Made by a program: the position numbers and the translations under genes. DNA of 12,506 bases from Firmicutes bacterium CAG:552 (GTDB lineage: Bacteria; Bacillota; Clostridia; Christensenellales; Pumilibacteraceae). The notes under the pieces were generated by a model. The model was not told the origin of the DNA, ran no database searches, and saw only the letters and a list, made by a program, of their open reading frames with translations. Positions 1 to 6,645 of this stretch are shown piece by piece. The stretch spans positions 7,629 to 20,134 of the forward strand of contig FR884024.1 of NCBI GenBank assembly GCA_000435495.1, in the 5' to 3' direction. Position 1 is the stretch's first letter. Each line of letters opens with the position of its first letter.

Positions 1-1363
1 CCTTAAGAGCGTCGTCCGATATATCCGAAGCAACCACTGTAGCGGAAGTATTGACAGCAAGCGCCTTTGCTATGCAACCGGAGCCCGTACATAAATCCAA
101 AACGACACAGGAAGAATATCTGTCCGATATTGCGGATATGGCTTCACTTACGAGCAATTCCGTTTCCATCCTCGGAATAAGAACGCTGTCGTTTACCTTT
201 ATTTCCAGTCCGTAAAAATATGATTTGCCCAAGATGTAGTCAAGAGGTTCCCCGCTTACTCTCCTGTCGCAAATAGATTTGATTTTGCCGAAATCCGCAA
301 GCGAAACATACTTTATAAGCGGCAAATCGCCTTTTTTGCACTTAAGCGTGTCGCAAAGTATCCAATCCGCTTCGACTTCTTCTTTGCCGATACGCTTAAT
401 AATGTATTTACGAACGTCAGGAAGCTCCAAATTACCGAAGGCTCTGGTAGGCTCAGCACTGTTTTCTTCCATTTTTAATACGGTCAAAAAACTCTTTATC
501 GCCACTTCCGCCATATCGTCGTCGGGAATCTTGGTAGTAAGTCCTTGCAAAGCCAATCCGGGCGCTCGCAAAATTCTGGCAAAGATATTGTCTGGGAGCT
601 TTGCGACTCCTTTAAGAATCTCATAACTGATTCCTGCGGTAAACGGCAAAATAACCAGTTTTATGCCAAAGTAAACCAGTTTTTTTACAAAACCGCTCAG
701 CATGTCTCCTATCAAAAGATCCAGAATCCAGTTGACTATGGCAAACAGCAGTATGGAAACCACCATAACGATAAACAAAAAAGTAGTTCCGCATCTGTTA
801 TGACGAGTGCTGCACTTTTGTACGTTTTCTACGGTCAGCTCCATGCCGGACTCGTAACAGTTTATGGTTCGATGTTCTGCTCCGTGATACATAAACGTTC
901 GCCTTATATCCTTCATCCTGGACACGATAAGCAAATAAGCCACGAATATAATCATTCGAAGCGCACCGGCAATCAAACTCTTTAAAAGTACGCTGTGTCC
1001 GATAAGTCCGTCGATTAAACTTGCAATAAGTTCAGGTACGAGCATAAACAGACCGATAGCAAGCAATACTCCGGCGCACACGGCAAAAATCATGCCGCCG
1101 TTGTTTATCTTTTCGTCCTCGTCTCCGACTACTTGCGCAGATTTTGTTATCGTGTTTACACCGTTGTAAAGCGATTCTACAAAAGAAACTACTCCTCTTA
1201 AAACGGGAACTTTGTTATACCATCTTATCGGTTTAAGGCGCACGGAATCTACTTCGATAAACCCGTCTTTATTCCTGACCGCCATAGCCATTGACGTAGG
1301 ACCTCTCATCATGACCCCTTCCATCAGAGCCTGACCGCCTATGGACGTAACTTTTTTGTCCAT
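1..1363 (-). CDS. prmC: DUF1385 membrane protein fused to PrmC release-factor methyltransferase (3' end cut by window)
   Basis: A single open frame of 454 codons runs from ATG at 1363 to the window edge with no stop. Residues 1 to about 297 are a DUF1385 (COG3872) protein: the signature GGQALMEGVMMRGP near residues 9-22, HGAEHRT at 160-166, RHNRCGTTF at 187-195, hydrophobic spans near 91-113, 125-148, 195-217 and 229-252, and the usual family ending PDDDMAEVAI. From about residue 310 it becomes PrmC, which methylates the GGQ glutamine of release factors RF1/RF2: GEPLDYILG at 371-379, FYGLEIKVNDSVLIPR at 383-398, and SAM motif I DLCTGSGCIA at 423-432. The catalytic NPPY lies outside the window. 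A Shine-Dalgarno GGAGG precedes codon 1. The internal ATG at 472 (residue 298) has no ribosome binding site, which argues against a separate prmC. In many Clostridia the two are adjacent genes after rpmE, so the order is familiar and the fusion is the odd part. DUF1385 function is unknown. Confidence 0.88.
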   Translation of the reverse strand, partial: MDKKVTSIGGQALMEGVMMRGPTSMAMAVRNKDGFIEVDSVRLKPIRWYNKVPVLRGVVSFVESLYNGVNTITKSAQVVGDEDEKINNGGMIFAVCAGVLLAIGLFMLVPELIASLIDGLIGHSVLLKSLIAGALRMIIFVAYLLIVSRMKDIRRTFMYHGAEHRTINCYESGMELTVENVQKCSTRHNRCGTTFLFIVMVVSILLFAIVNWILDLLIGDMLSGFVKKLVYFGIKLVILPFTAGISYEILKGVAKLPDNIFARILRAPGLALQGLTTKIPDDDMAEVAIKSFLTVLKMEENSAEPTRAFGNLELPDVRKYIIKRIGKEEVEADWILCDTLKCKKGDLPLIKYVSLADFGKIKSICDRRVSGEPLDYILGKSYFYGLEIKVNDSVLIPRMETELLVSEAISAISDRYSSCVVLDLCTGSGCIAKALAVNTSATVVASDISDDALK

Positions 1364-1377
1364 CTTTCCTCCGTATA

Positions 1378-1423
1378 TAAAAGAAAAACCATACCGCTAC
1401 AAAATCGTGTTAAGGGTATGGTT
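1378..1423 (-). terminator. Rho-independent terminator after rpmE
   Basis: On the minus strand the 9-bp arms AACCATACC (1423-1415) and GGTATGGTT (1395-1387) pair perfectly around a 19-nt loop and are followed by a T-rich tract (TTTCTTTT). It lies 24 nt after the rpmE stop and only a few nt before the ribosome binding site of the DUF1385-PrmC gene, so it would end most L31 transcripts while allowing some read-through into the next gene. Confidence 0.75.
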
Positions 1424-1446
1424 AAGCATTTGAATTAAAATAATAA

Positions 1447-1656
1447 CTAATTCTTCTTTATGCGCTTCTGATTAAACTTATCGATTCTGCCACCGGTCTC
1501 GGCGTGCTTCTGCTTACCGGTATAGAAAGGATGACATTCGCTGCAAACATCCACCTTAACTACATCACCTTTTTTAGTAGAGCCGGTAACGAATTTGGCT
1601 CCGCAGGCACACTCATAAACTACCTCGTGGTAATCCGGATGTATATCTTTCTTCAT
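1447..1656 (-). CDS. rpmE: 50S ribosomal protein L31 (zinc-binding, C+ type)
   Basis: Encodes a 69-residue protein of the large ribosomal subunit, at the usual length for bacterial L31. It begins MKKDIHPDYHEVVYECACG, the standard L31 opening, and carries the zinc-ribbon cysteines C16, C18, C38 and C41 (CxC and CxxC), so it is the zinc-containing paralogue rather than the YtiA/RpmE2 type made under zinc limitation. HPFYTGKQK at 42-50 and GGRIDKF at 55-61 are family hallmarks. The ATG at 1656 sits 8 nt after AGGAGA. It has its own consensus promoter (1690-1718) and terminator (1378-1423), so it can be expressed as a short, abundant monocistronic message. In many Firmicutes rpmE likewise precedes DUF1385 and prmC. 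Confidence 0.96.
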   Translation of the reverse strand: MKKDIHPDYHEVVYECACGAKFVTGSTKKGDVVKVDVCSECHPFYTGKQKHAETGGRIDKFNQKRIKKN

Positions 1657-1689
1657 ATTCCATCTCCTAAACTATGATTTAGCTTACCC

Positions 1690-1718
1690 ATTATATTATT
1701 TGCGAGTCGATTTGTCAA
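1690..1718 (-). promoter_or_regulatory. Consensus sigma-A promoter of rpmE
   Basis: On the minus strand TTGACA (1718-1713) and TATAAT (1695-1690) are both perfect consensus hexamers separated by exactly 17 bp. Transcription should start near 1683, leaving a leader of about 27 nt that contains the AGGAGA ribosome binding site before the rpmE ATG at 1656. This is the strongest promoter match in the window, as expected for a ribosomal protein. Confidence 0.9.
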
Positions 1719-1748
1719 GCAATTATAGGCGTATTGCAAAAAAAAATG

Positions 1749-3092
1749 CTATTTTTTGTAGACCATGTTTTTGATATTGTCTACGTTATCTTTTACTCTG
1801 CTGTCCGAAAGAGACTGAGCTACCTTGTCCCTGGCGTACATTATCGTGGTATGGTCCCTGCCGCCAAACATATTGCCTATCGTCGAAAGAGGTAAATCGA
1901 GTAATTCGGTTATAACATAAATGCAAATTTGTCTCGGCTCAACTATCTCTCTCGTCTTTCGTTTTCCTATAAGATCTTCTCTTTTTACCGAAAAACACTT
2001 GCACGTTGCGTCTATAATATCATCTGCGGTTACTTCACCGTCGTTTTTTTGCGAATAATCCTTTAACGCTTCCTTACACATCTCGATGGAAGGTTGCGTT
2101 TCGTTAAGCTGCGAAAGTAAGATTACTTTGTTTAGCAGTCCCTCCATTTCTCTTACGTTACTGGAAATACACTCTGCCATATAGGCAAGCACTTCCATGC
2201 TTATGTTATATTTTTGTATCTGCGCCTTTTTGCGTAAAATAGCTATTCTCGTTTCGAGATCGGGCGGCTGTATGTCTGCCGTAAATCCCCATTCGAATCT
2301 CGAACGCAATCTTTCGTCTATGTCCGGAATATCTTTTGGCGCTCTGTCCGAAGTAAAAACGAGTTGTTTGTTGGCGTCGTAAAGCTCGTTAAATGTATGA
2401 AAAATCTCTTCTGTCGTGGCAGTTTTGCCCGAAATAAACTGTATGTCGTCCACCATAAGCACGTCTGCGCTGCGATACTTGTCTCTAAACGCAGATCCGC
2501 CGCCGCCTTTTACGCCGATATGCTTAACCAATTCGTTGACAAATTTTTCGGAACTTACTAGCAGAACTTTTAAATGCGGATGCGACACCCTCAGCGAATT
2601 ACCTATAGCGTGCATAAGATGCGTTTTGCCCAGACCTGCGCCGCCGTAAATAAAAAGCGGATTGTATCTAAGTCCCGGCTCGTCCGCAACTGCCCTTGCG
2701 GCAGCAACGGCAAGTTGATTGGATTTTCCCACAACGAAGTTCTCAAAATTATATCGGGGATTTACGCTCATAGGTTCGTTTTGGACGATAGGTTGCTCTT
2801 TTATTTCAAACTTTTCTTCTGCCTCGAAATATCTGTCTTTTTCGTCCTTACTTATAATTTCAACGTCGGTAAGCAAATCGTTCGCACTGTTCATCGCTGC
2901 CTTGATGAGCGGCGCATATCTTCCCCTGACTATTGACTTTGCCCACTCGCTTGCGGTAAGCAAAACAAGCTTACCGTCTCTGATGCAGAGCGGTTCGATA
3001 GGTTTTATCCACACGTCATAATCCAAAATACTAAGTTCCGTTTCCATCACGGAAAGCATTTGATCCCATATTTCTTTGGCTTCGTTATTCAT
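1749..3092 (-). CDS. dnaA: Chromosomal replication initiator protein DnaA
   Basis: A 447-residue AAA+ ATPase that binds DnaA boxes and opens oriC. Domain I (1 to about 85) is the DnaB/self-interaction region. The linker (85-110) is short. Domain III carries Walker A GGAGLGKTH at 150-158, Walker B VLMVDDIQF at 211-219, sensor I FTSDR at 246-250, the arginine-rich RLRSRFEWG at 261-269, and sensor II in NVREMEGLL (312-320). Domain IV ends with the DNA-binding signature GRDHTTIMYA at 411-420. A glycine run (KGGGG, 195-199) sits in the loop before FRDKYR, where relatives usually have a charged segment. The ATG at 3092 follows AGAGGA. The gene directly follows rsmI, 60 nt after its stop, with no clear promoter of its own seen, and precedes rpmE. 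It is not next to dnaN, recF or rpmH, which is unusual for dnaA. Confidence 0.98.
   Translation of the reverse strand: MNNEAKEIWDQMLSVMETELSILDYDVWIKPIEPLCIRDGKLVLLTASEWAKSIVRGRYAPLIKAAMNSANDLLTDVEIISKDEKDRYFEAEEKFEIKEQPIVQNEPMSVNPRYNFENFVVGKSNQLAVAAARAVADEPGLRYNPLFIYGGAGLGKTHLMHAIGNSLRVSHPHLKVLLVSSEKFVNELVKHIGVKGGGGSAFRDKYRSADVLMVDDIQFISGKTATTEEIFHTFNELYDANKQLVFTSDRAPKDIPDIDERLRSRFEWGFTADIQPPDLETRIAILRKKAQIQKYNISMEVLAYMAECISSNVREMEGLLNKVILLSQLNETQPSIEMCKEALKDYSQKNDGEVTADDIIDATCKCFSVKREDLIGKRKTREIVEPRQICIYVITELLDLPLSTIGNMFGGRDHTTIMYARDKVAQSLSDSRVKDNVDNIKNMVYKK
3005..3013 (+). promoter_or_regulatory. Consensus DnaA box sequence inside the dnaA coding region
   Basis: TTATCCACA is an exact match to the consensus DnaA box. 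It lies in dnaA over codons 27-30 (VWIK). It is isolated: no second perfect box or AT-rich unwinding region was seen nearby, so the match may be a by-product of the codons. A near match, TTATCCACG, occurs in cdaA at 8177-8185. Confidence 0.25.
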
Positions 3093-3111
3093 TATCCGAT
3101 CCTCTTAATGT

Positions 3112-3137
3112 TTCTACTCTTTTTCTTATTCTACTCT
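3112..3137 (-). repeat. Pair of 9-bp direct repeats in the dnaA leader
   Basis: The minus-strand sequence AGAGTAGAA occurs twice (3137-3129 and 3120-3112), start to start 17 bp apart, in the purine-rich gap between rsmI and dnaA just ahead of the dnaA ribosome binding site. The spacing could suit protein binding on one DNA face or RNA recognition, but a chance low-complexity repeat is equally possible. Confidence 0.3.
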
Positions 3138-3152
3138 CTTCGGGAAAATCGA

Positions 3153-3962
3153 TTAGGCTTTTTCTTCCATATTAACTACTATCGCATACACTTCGGACTT
3201 CGGCATTTTTCTCTCCGAAGCTACGATCTTTATCGCTTCTTTTTTGTCTGCGCCGGTACTCAAAACATTCAAATAATGCTGCTCTACCGTTAGCGACGAA
3301 AAATCTTTTCGAGACGCTCCCTCAACCACAATAACGAATTCGCCTTTTCGGGCAAAATCCATTTCTTCCCCCAAATAACCTCTCGAAACTTGTTCGTGCA
3401 ACTTGGTAAGCTCCCTTACCACCGCCACCTTGCGTCTTCCGAGTCGGTGATATAAACTTGTCAAATCCGCATCTATATCGTGCACCGCACTATAAAAAAC
3501 CAACGTACACTTTATATCAGCATACTCGGCGAGTAATCGCTCTCTGTCCGACTTCTTTTGCGGCAAAAAACCGAGCATACAAAACTTTGATGTGTCCATG
3601 CCGCTAAGCACCAATGCGTCTATACATGCGCAAGCGCCGCTCACTACCGTATATTCTATCCCTTGTTCTATTAAAAACGATACCAAAACGTATCCGGGAT
3701 CGGATATCAGCGGCATTCCGGCATCCGATACAAGCGCCACGTCTTTACCTGAGAGCAAAAGCTCGGTAAGTTTTTGCTTGGTGGCTTGTTCGTTAAATTT
3801 TTGGTAGGAAATAAGCGGCTTTTTTATACCGTAAGCGTTAAGCAAAACCATAGTGCGGCGTGTATCCTCTGCTGCGATGACGTCAACGTTCTTCAGCGTT
3901 TCTACCGCTCTGTATGTGATTTCGCCTAAATTCCCTATGGGCGTGCCTACAATATAAAGCAT
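3153..3962 (-). CDS. rsmI: 16S rRNA (cytidine(1402)-2'-O)-methyltransferase RsmI
   Basis: Transfers a methyl group from SAM to the ribose 2'-O of C1402 in the decoding centre of 16S rRNA. The 269-residue length is typical. Family landmarks (numbered from the ATG) are YIVGTPIGNLGEIT at 3-16, AEDTRRT at 31-37, SDAGMPLISDPG at 79-90, GFLPQKK at 131-137 and VRELTKLHEQ at 182-191, covering the tetrapyrrole-methylase fold. The start is chosen at ATG 3962, which overlaps the upstream trmN6 stop as TGATG and lies 7 nt after GGAGG. A TTG one codon earlier (3965) is in frame but too close to the GGAGG. The trmN6-rsmI pairing is also found in Bacillus (yabB near rsmI). It is followed by dnaA with only 60 nt between. 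Confidence 0.95.
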   Translation of the reverse strand: MLYIVGTPIGNLGEITYRAVETLKNVDVIAAEDTRRTMVLLNAYGIKKPLISYQKFNEQATKQKLTELLLSGKDVALVSDAGMPLISDPGYVLVSFLIEQGIEYTVVSGACACIDALVLSGMDTSKFCMLGFLPQKKSDRERLLAEYADIKCTLVFYSAVHDIDADLTSLYHRLGRRKVAVVRELTKLHEQVSRGYLGEEMDFARKGEFVIVVEGASRKDFSSLTVEQHYLNVLSTGADKKEAIKIVASERKMPKSEVYAIVVNMEEKA

Positions 3963-4639
3963 CAATTAACCTCCACTCTCACAGGTCTTTCTTTGCAGAC
4001 AATAAGACCTTCTTTTCCATCTTTTACGCATTTCAACATAAAAAGGTGCGGTTCTTTTACTTCGTTAGGAGTCAGTATCTGGAGTTTTTTCGGCTCCAAT
4101 TTGCGTTTTTTACATTCGTACATCGTTTCGGCAAGACGTTCGGTTTGATTTATTACGAAAAATTTACCGCCGCTGCTCAATAAATATGCCGCCGCATCGC
4201 AAACTTCGGATAACTTAACAGCGATTTCGTGTCGAGCAATAGCTATCGATCGATTCTCCTGTTTCATTCCGCTACCGCATTTGCGATAAGGCGGATTGGA
4301 TACAACGGCGTCCATACTCCCGACTTCGACATAATCGCTTATCTTTTGCATAGGCGCATTTATCACGGTAATTAAATCTTCGAGTCCGTTTATGTGCGAA
4401 TTCTCACGCACGTATTCGCAAAGCTCGCTTTGAATTTCCACTGCCGTAACATTCATTCCTCGCTTGCCTGCCAAAAGAACGTCTATTATTCCGGTTCCGG
4501 CGCCCAGGTCGGCGATTTTATCACCTTTACCACCTTCACAGAAATTAGCTATTTCCACTCCGTCGCAACCGAATCTGAACGAATCTTGTTTTTGCTTAAA
4601 AACCAATCCGTTGCCCAAATCAACCAATTCGTAACTCAA
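3962..4639 (-). CDS. trmN6: TrmN6-type methyltransferase (tRNA1(Val) A37-N6 methyltransferase family)
   Basis: A 225-residue SAM-dependent N6-adenine methylase of the YfiC/YabB (COG4123) family, members of which methylate A37 of tRNA1(Val). SAM motif I is DLGAGTG at 44-50 and the catalytic NPPY is at 115-118, followed by the family RKCGSG. The early segment DSFRFGCDGVEIANF (19-33) is typical of this family (relatives read FrfsiDavLLa). The start codon is TTG at 4639, overlapping the hpt stop as TTGA, with GAGG about 10 nt upstream; no better ATG is available without losing the conserved N-terminus. The stop overlaps the rsmI start, so the gene is translationally coupled on both sides. The exact tRNA substrate has not been proven for firmicute members. 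Confidence 0.85.
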   Translation of the reverse strand: MSYELVDLGNGLVFKQKQDSFRFGCDGVEIANFCEGGKGDKIADLGAGTGIIDVLLAGKRGMNVTAVEIQSELCEYVRENSHINGLEDLITVINAPMQKISDYVEVGSMDAVVSNPPYRKCGSGMKQENRSIAIARHEIAVKLSEVCDAAAYLLSSGGKFFVINQTERLAETMYECKKRKLEPKKLQILTPNEVKEPHLFMLKCVKDGKEGLIVCKERPVRVEVN

Positions 4640-5160
4640 AGACTTTCTACCTCTAATATGTTCGAAAGGTTTCTGTAATGCTGATCGTAATCGAGTCCGT
4701 ATCCAATCACGAAAGAGGGCTTTTCTAAAGTGAACGCCTTAAAATCAACGTCGGCATGCACCTGACGAGTCATGGGTTTATCGAGCAGACACGCAACCTT
4801 TACGTCCACCGGGTCCTTCTCGCTGAAATATTCTCTCAAAAACTTTATCGTATGTCCCGAGTCTATAATATCCTCCACAATAAGGACATGTTTTCCCTTA
4901 ACGTCCTCTCTTATGCCGTTAACCATCCGTACTTTCCCGGACGAAGACGTACCGCTATCGTAACTTGAAAGCGTCATGAAATCGAGAACTACTTCCCCCC
5001 TGATCTTTTGCACGAGCTCGGTGAAAAACATTACCGCCCCCCTAAGCACGCAGATACAAAGCACAGGACGATCGTCGGAATAAGAACGAGAAATTTCCTC
5101 GCCAAGCTGGGATATTCGTTCGCGGATTTGCTCATTAGTATAAATTACGTTAGTCTTCAT
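4636..5160 (-). CDS. hpt: Hypoxanthine phosphoribosyltransferase
   Basis: Salvages hypoxanthine (and usually guanine) by joining it to PRPP to form IMP or GMP. The protein has 174 residues, the usual size. The PRPP-binding loop VLIVEDIIDSGHT is at 92-104, the LRG loop at 39-41, the flexible loop SSYDSGTSSSGKV at 65-77, and the purine-contacting FVIGYGLDYDQHYRNL at 150-165. The ATG at 5160 has AAGGAG 6 nt upstream, which lies inside the end of tilS; the two coding regions overlap by 11 nt. The tilS-hpt order is widespread in Firmicutes, where ftsH normally follows; here trmN6 follows instead. Confidence 0.96.
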   Translation of the reverse strand: MKTNVIYTNEQIRERISQLGEEISRSYSDDRPVLCICVLRGAVMFFTELVQKIRGEVVLDFMTLSSYDSGTSSSGKVRMVNGIREDVKGKHVLIVEDIIDSGHTIKFLREYFSEKDPVDVKVACLLDKPMTRQVHADVDFKAFTLEKPSFVIGYGLDYDQHYRNLSNILEVESL

Positions 5161-6424
5161 TGGAATCTCCTTGCGAATGTTTATTGTCTTTTATTTTTGT
5201 AAAATCGATTACGTACGATTGCTCGTCTTTAACTCTGCATCTGTCCGATACTTCCATACCCACTATCGCCAGCACTTCGTTACCGCAACATAGCAACGGC
5301 ACAAAATCTCGCAGACGTTTTGGTATTTTTTTGTCGGTAAAGTAATCGGACAGCAACTTTCTTTTTGACCCGAACGGCGTAAAAACGTCGCCTTCTCGCC
5401 GATACCTAAAAACGCTTCCGTCAGGAATATTGCTTAACGTCTTACCTTTAATCAAACAGCCGAGGGTTTTTCTTACGCATATTACGACGTCCCCTAATTG
5501 TCTTTGTCCGACAAAAAAATCAATCTCGTCAAGACACGGAGTCTTTTGAAAAGCAAACACCACGTTATCGTACTCTCTGAACGCCTTAAGCCCATTTACC
5601 ATATCGACGCTTTTGCCGTTTTGAGCGGTTGACAACTTTAATACCCTTTCGATTTGTTTCCGTTCGACATCAACCGGCATAAGAATTTTTGCAGCTTTTG
5701 CAACATATCTTGCTTTAAGCGGCGTTTCGAGTGCTACCAAATTCAACTTTACTTCGTCGCCGCAATCGATTATCATACCGTCGTCCATAAATTCATCTAA
5801 CGTATCCGAGTTTTCGGTTGCCAATGCTGCCAAGCTGTTTAATGCGCCGACGACTGCCGGATACCTCGTCTCTATAAGTGGCAATACCTTGAGACGAATA
5901 AAATTACGGGTGTAAGTATCGTCGAAATTTGTAGCATCGGTTACGAAAGGAATACCGTTATCTTCGGCATATTTTTGTATATCTCGCCTCGTAAGGCGCA
6001 ACAGCGGCCGATAAATACCGTTTTCACGCTCCCGCATACCTCTTAATCCATCAATGCCTGACCCTCGAAATATGTGCATAAGCACGGTTTCTGCGTTATC
6101 GTCCGCATGATGAGCAAACGCTACTTCACCATATATATGTTTAAGTTCGTCGGCAACCTTTCGCCTGCAAAGTCTTGCTTCCGTTTCGATGCTTCTGCCC
6201 GAATGTCTGGAAAGCTCGGGGACATCGAACTTATACGATAAGAACGGCACGCCTATTCCTTCGCAATAATTTTTTACGAAATTCTCGTCAAGGTCGGCTT
6301 CCTTTCGTATACGGTGATTGACGTGAACGACCGTAACCGAATACAAAGGCAACAACATACTAAGCATGACCATCGAATCCATGCCTCCGCTTACCATTGC
6401 CGCTATTTTGGGTTTATCGCTCAT
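5150..6424 (-). CDS. tilS: tRNA(Ile)-lysidine synthase
   Basis: Converts C34 of the CAU-anticodon tRNA-Ile2 to lysidine using ATP and lysine, so that AUA is read as isoleucine. The 424-residue protein has the N-type PP-loop SGGMDSM at 12-18, HHADDNAET at 105-113, GSGIDGLRGM at 121-130, RPLL at 139-142 and DATNFDDTYTRN at 163-174. The second half is diverged but ends in a TilS C-terminal domain with FTPFG at 348-352 and DYFTDKKIPKRLRDFVPLL at 360-378. The ATG at 6424 follows AAAGGAAG. It is the first gene of the tilS-hpt-trmN6-rsmI-dnaA run, with a candidate promoter at 6446-6474. The start of hpt is embedded in its last codons. Confidence 0.95.
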   Translation of the reverse strand: MSDKPKIAAMVSGGMDSMVMLSMLLPLYSVTVVHVNHRIRKEADLDENFVKNYCEGIGVPFLSYKFDVPELSRHSGRSIETEARLCRRKVADELKHIYGEVAFAHHADDNAETVLMHIFRGSGIDGLRGMRERENGIYRPLLRLTRRDIQKYAEDNGIPFVTDATNFDDTYTRNFIRLKVLPLIETRYPAVVGALNSLAALATENSDTLDEFMDDGMIIDCGDEVKLNLVALETPLKARYVAKAAKILMPVDVERKQIERVLKLSTAQNGKSVDMVNGLKAFREYDNVVFAFQKTPCLDEIDFFVGQRQLGDVVICVRKTLGCLIKGKTLSNIPDGSVFRYRREGDVFTPFGSKRKLLSDYFTDKKIPKRLRDFVPLLCCGNEVLAIVGMEVSDRCRVKDEQSYVIDFTKIKDNKHSQGDSNED

Positions 6425-6445
6425 ATCGTCTTCCTTTAGGGTAAC

Positions 6446-6474
6446 ATTTTAACACAACCGCTACCAAAACACAA
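6446..6474 (-). promoter_or_regulatory. Candidate promoter of tilS operon
   Basis: On the minus strand TTGTGT (6474-6469) and TAAAAT (6451-6446) are separated by 17 bp. The -10 is 5/6 to consensus but the -35 only 3/6. Transcription would begin near 6439, giving a leader of about 15 nt that still holds the AAAGGAAG ribosome binding site. This is the best candidate between the DUF1015 terminator and tilS. Confidence 0.4.
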
Positions 6475-6524
6475 GTTATTACAAGCGTCTTTTGCCGATA
6501 AGTATTTTTTTACTTTAATCAATA

Positions 6525-6570
6525 CGCATTTTTTCGGCAAGTTCGTAACGCAGAACTTTTAAAAAATGCG
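6525..6570. other. Nested inverted repeat in the tilS upstream region
   Basis: The outer arms CGCATTTTTT (6525-6534) and AAAAAATGCG (6561-6570) match over 10 bp. Inside them the arms AAGTTC (6539-6544) and GAACTT (6553-6558) form a second 6-bp stem around an 8-nt loop. The result is a two-tier hairpin on either strand. It sits 22 bp past the DUF1015 terminator in the direction of transcription and may be a back-up terminator, or a regulatory element of the tilS transcript. Confidence 0.55.
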
Positions 6571-6591
6571 AAAAATTCGTCCTTTTAGGGG

Positions 6592-6629
6592 CGAAAAATA
6601 TCTGTCCGTTACCGAACAGATATTTTTCG
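6592..6629 (-). terminator. Terminator of the holA-cdaA-DUF1015 operon
   Basis: Perfect 14-bp inverted repeat CGAAAAATATCTGT (6592-6605) and ACAGATATTTTTCG (6616-6629) around a 10-nt loop that can add two more G-C pairs. The T5 run lies within the 3' side of the stem, as in many strong AT-rich terminators. It begins 17 nt after the DUF1015 stop codon and is nearly symmetrical, so it could work in both directions. Confidence 0.8.
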
Positions 6630-6645
6630 AGTAATTTCAAGGCAA

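Noticed and set aside
279..985. Two overlapping plus-strand open frames (115 and 146 codons)
   Set aside because: Both lie opposite the DUF1385-PrmC fusion, which has clear conserved motifs; they overlap each other in different frames and look like shadows.
1720..1751. Terminator directly after dnaA
   Set aside because: There is a T8 run just after the stop, but the only stems are an A-T-only 7-bp pair overlapping the stop codon and a 5-bp GCAAT/ATTGC pair; neither is convincing.
3963..3965. TTG as the rsmI start, one codon before the ATG
   Set aside because: It would be only 4 nt from GGAGG, whereas the ATG at 3962 is 7 nt away and forms the normal TGATG junction.
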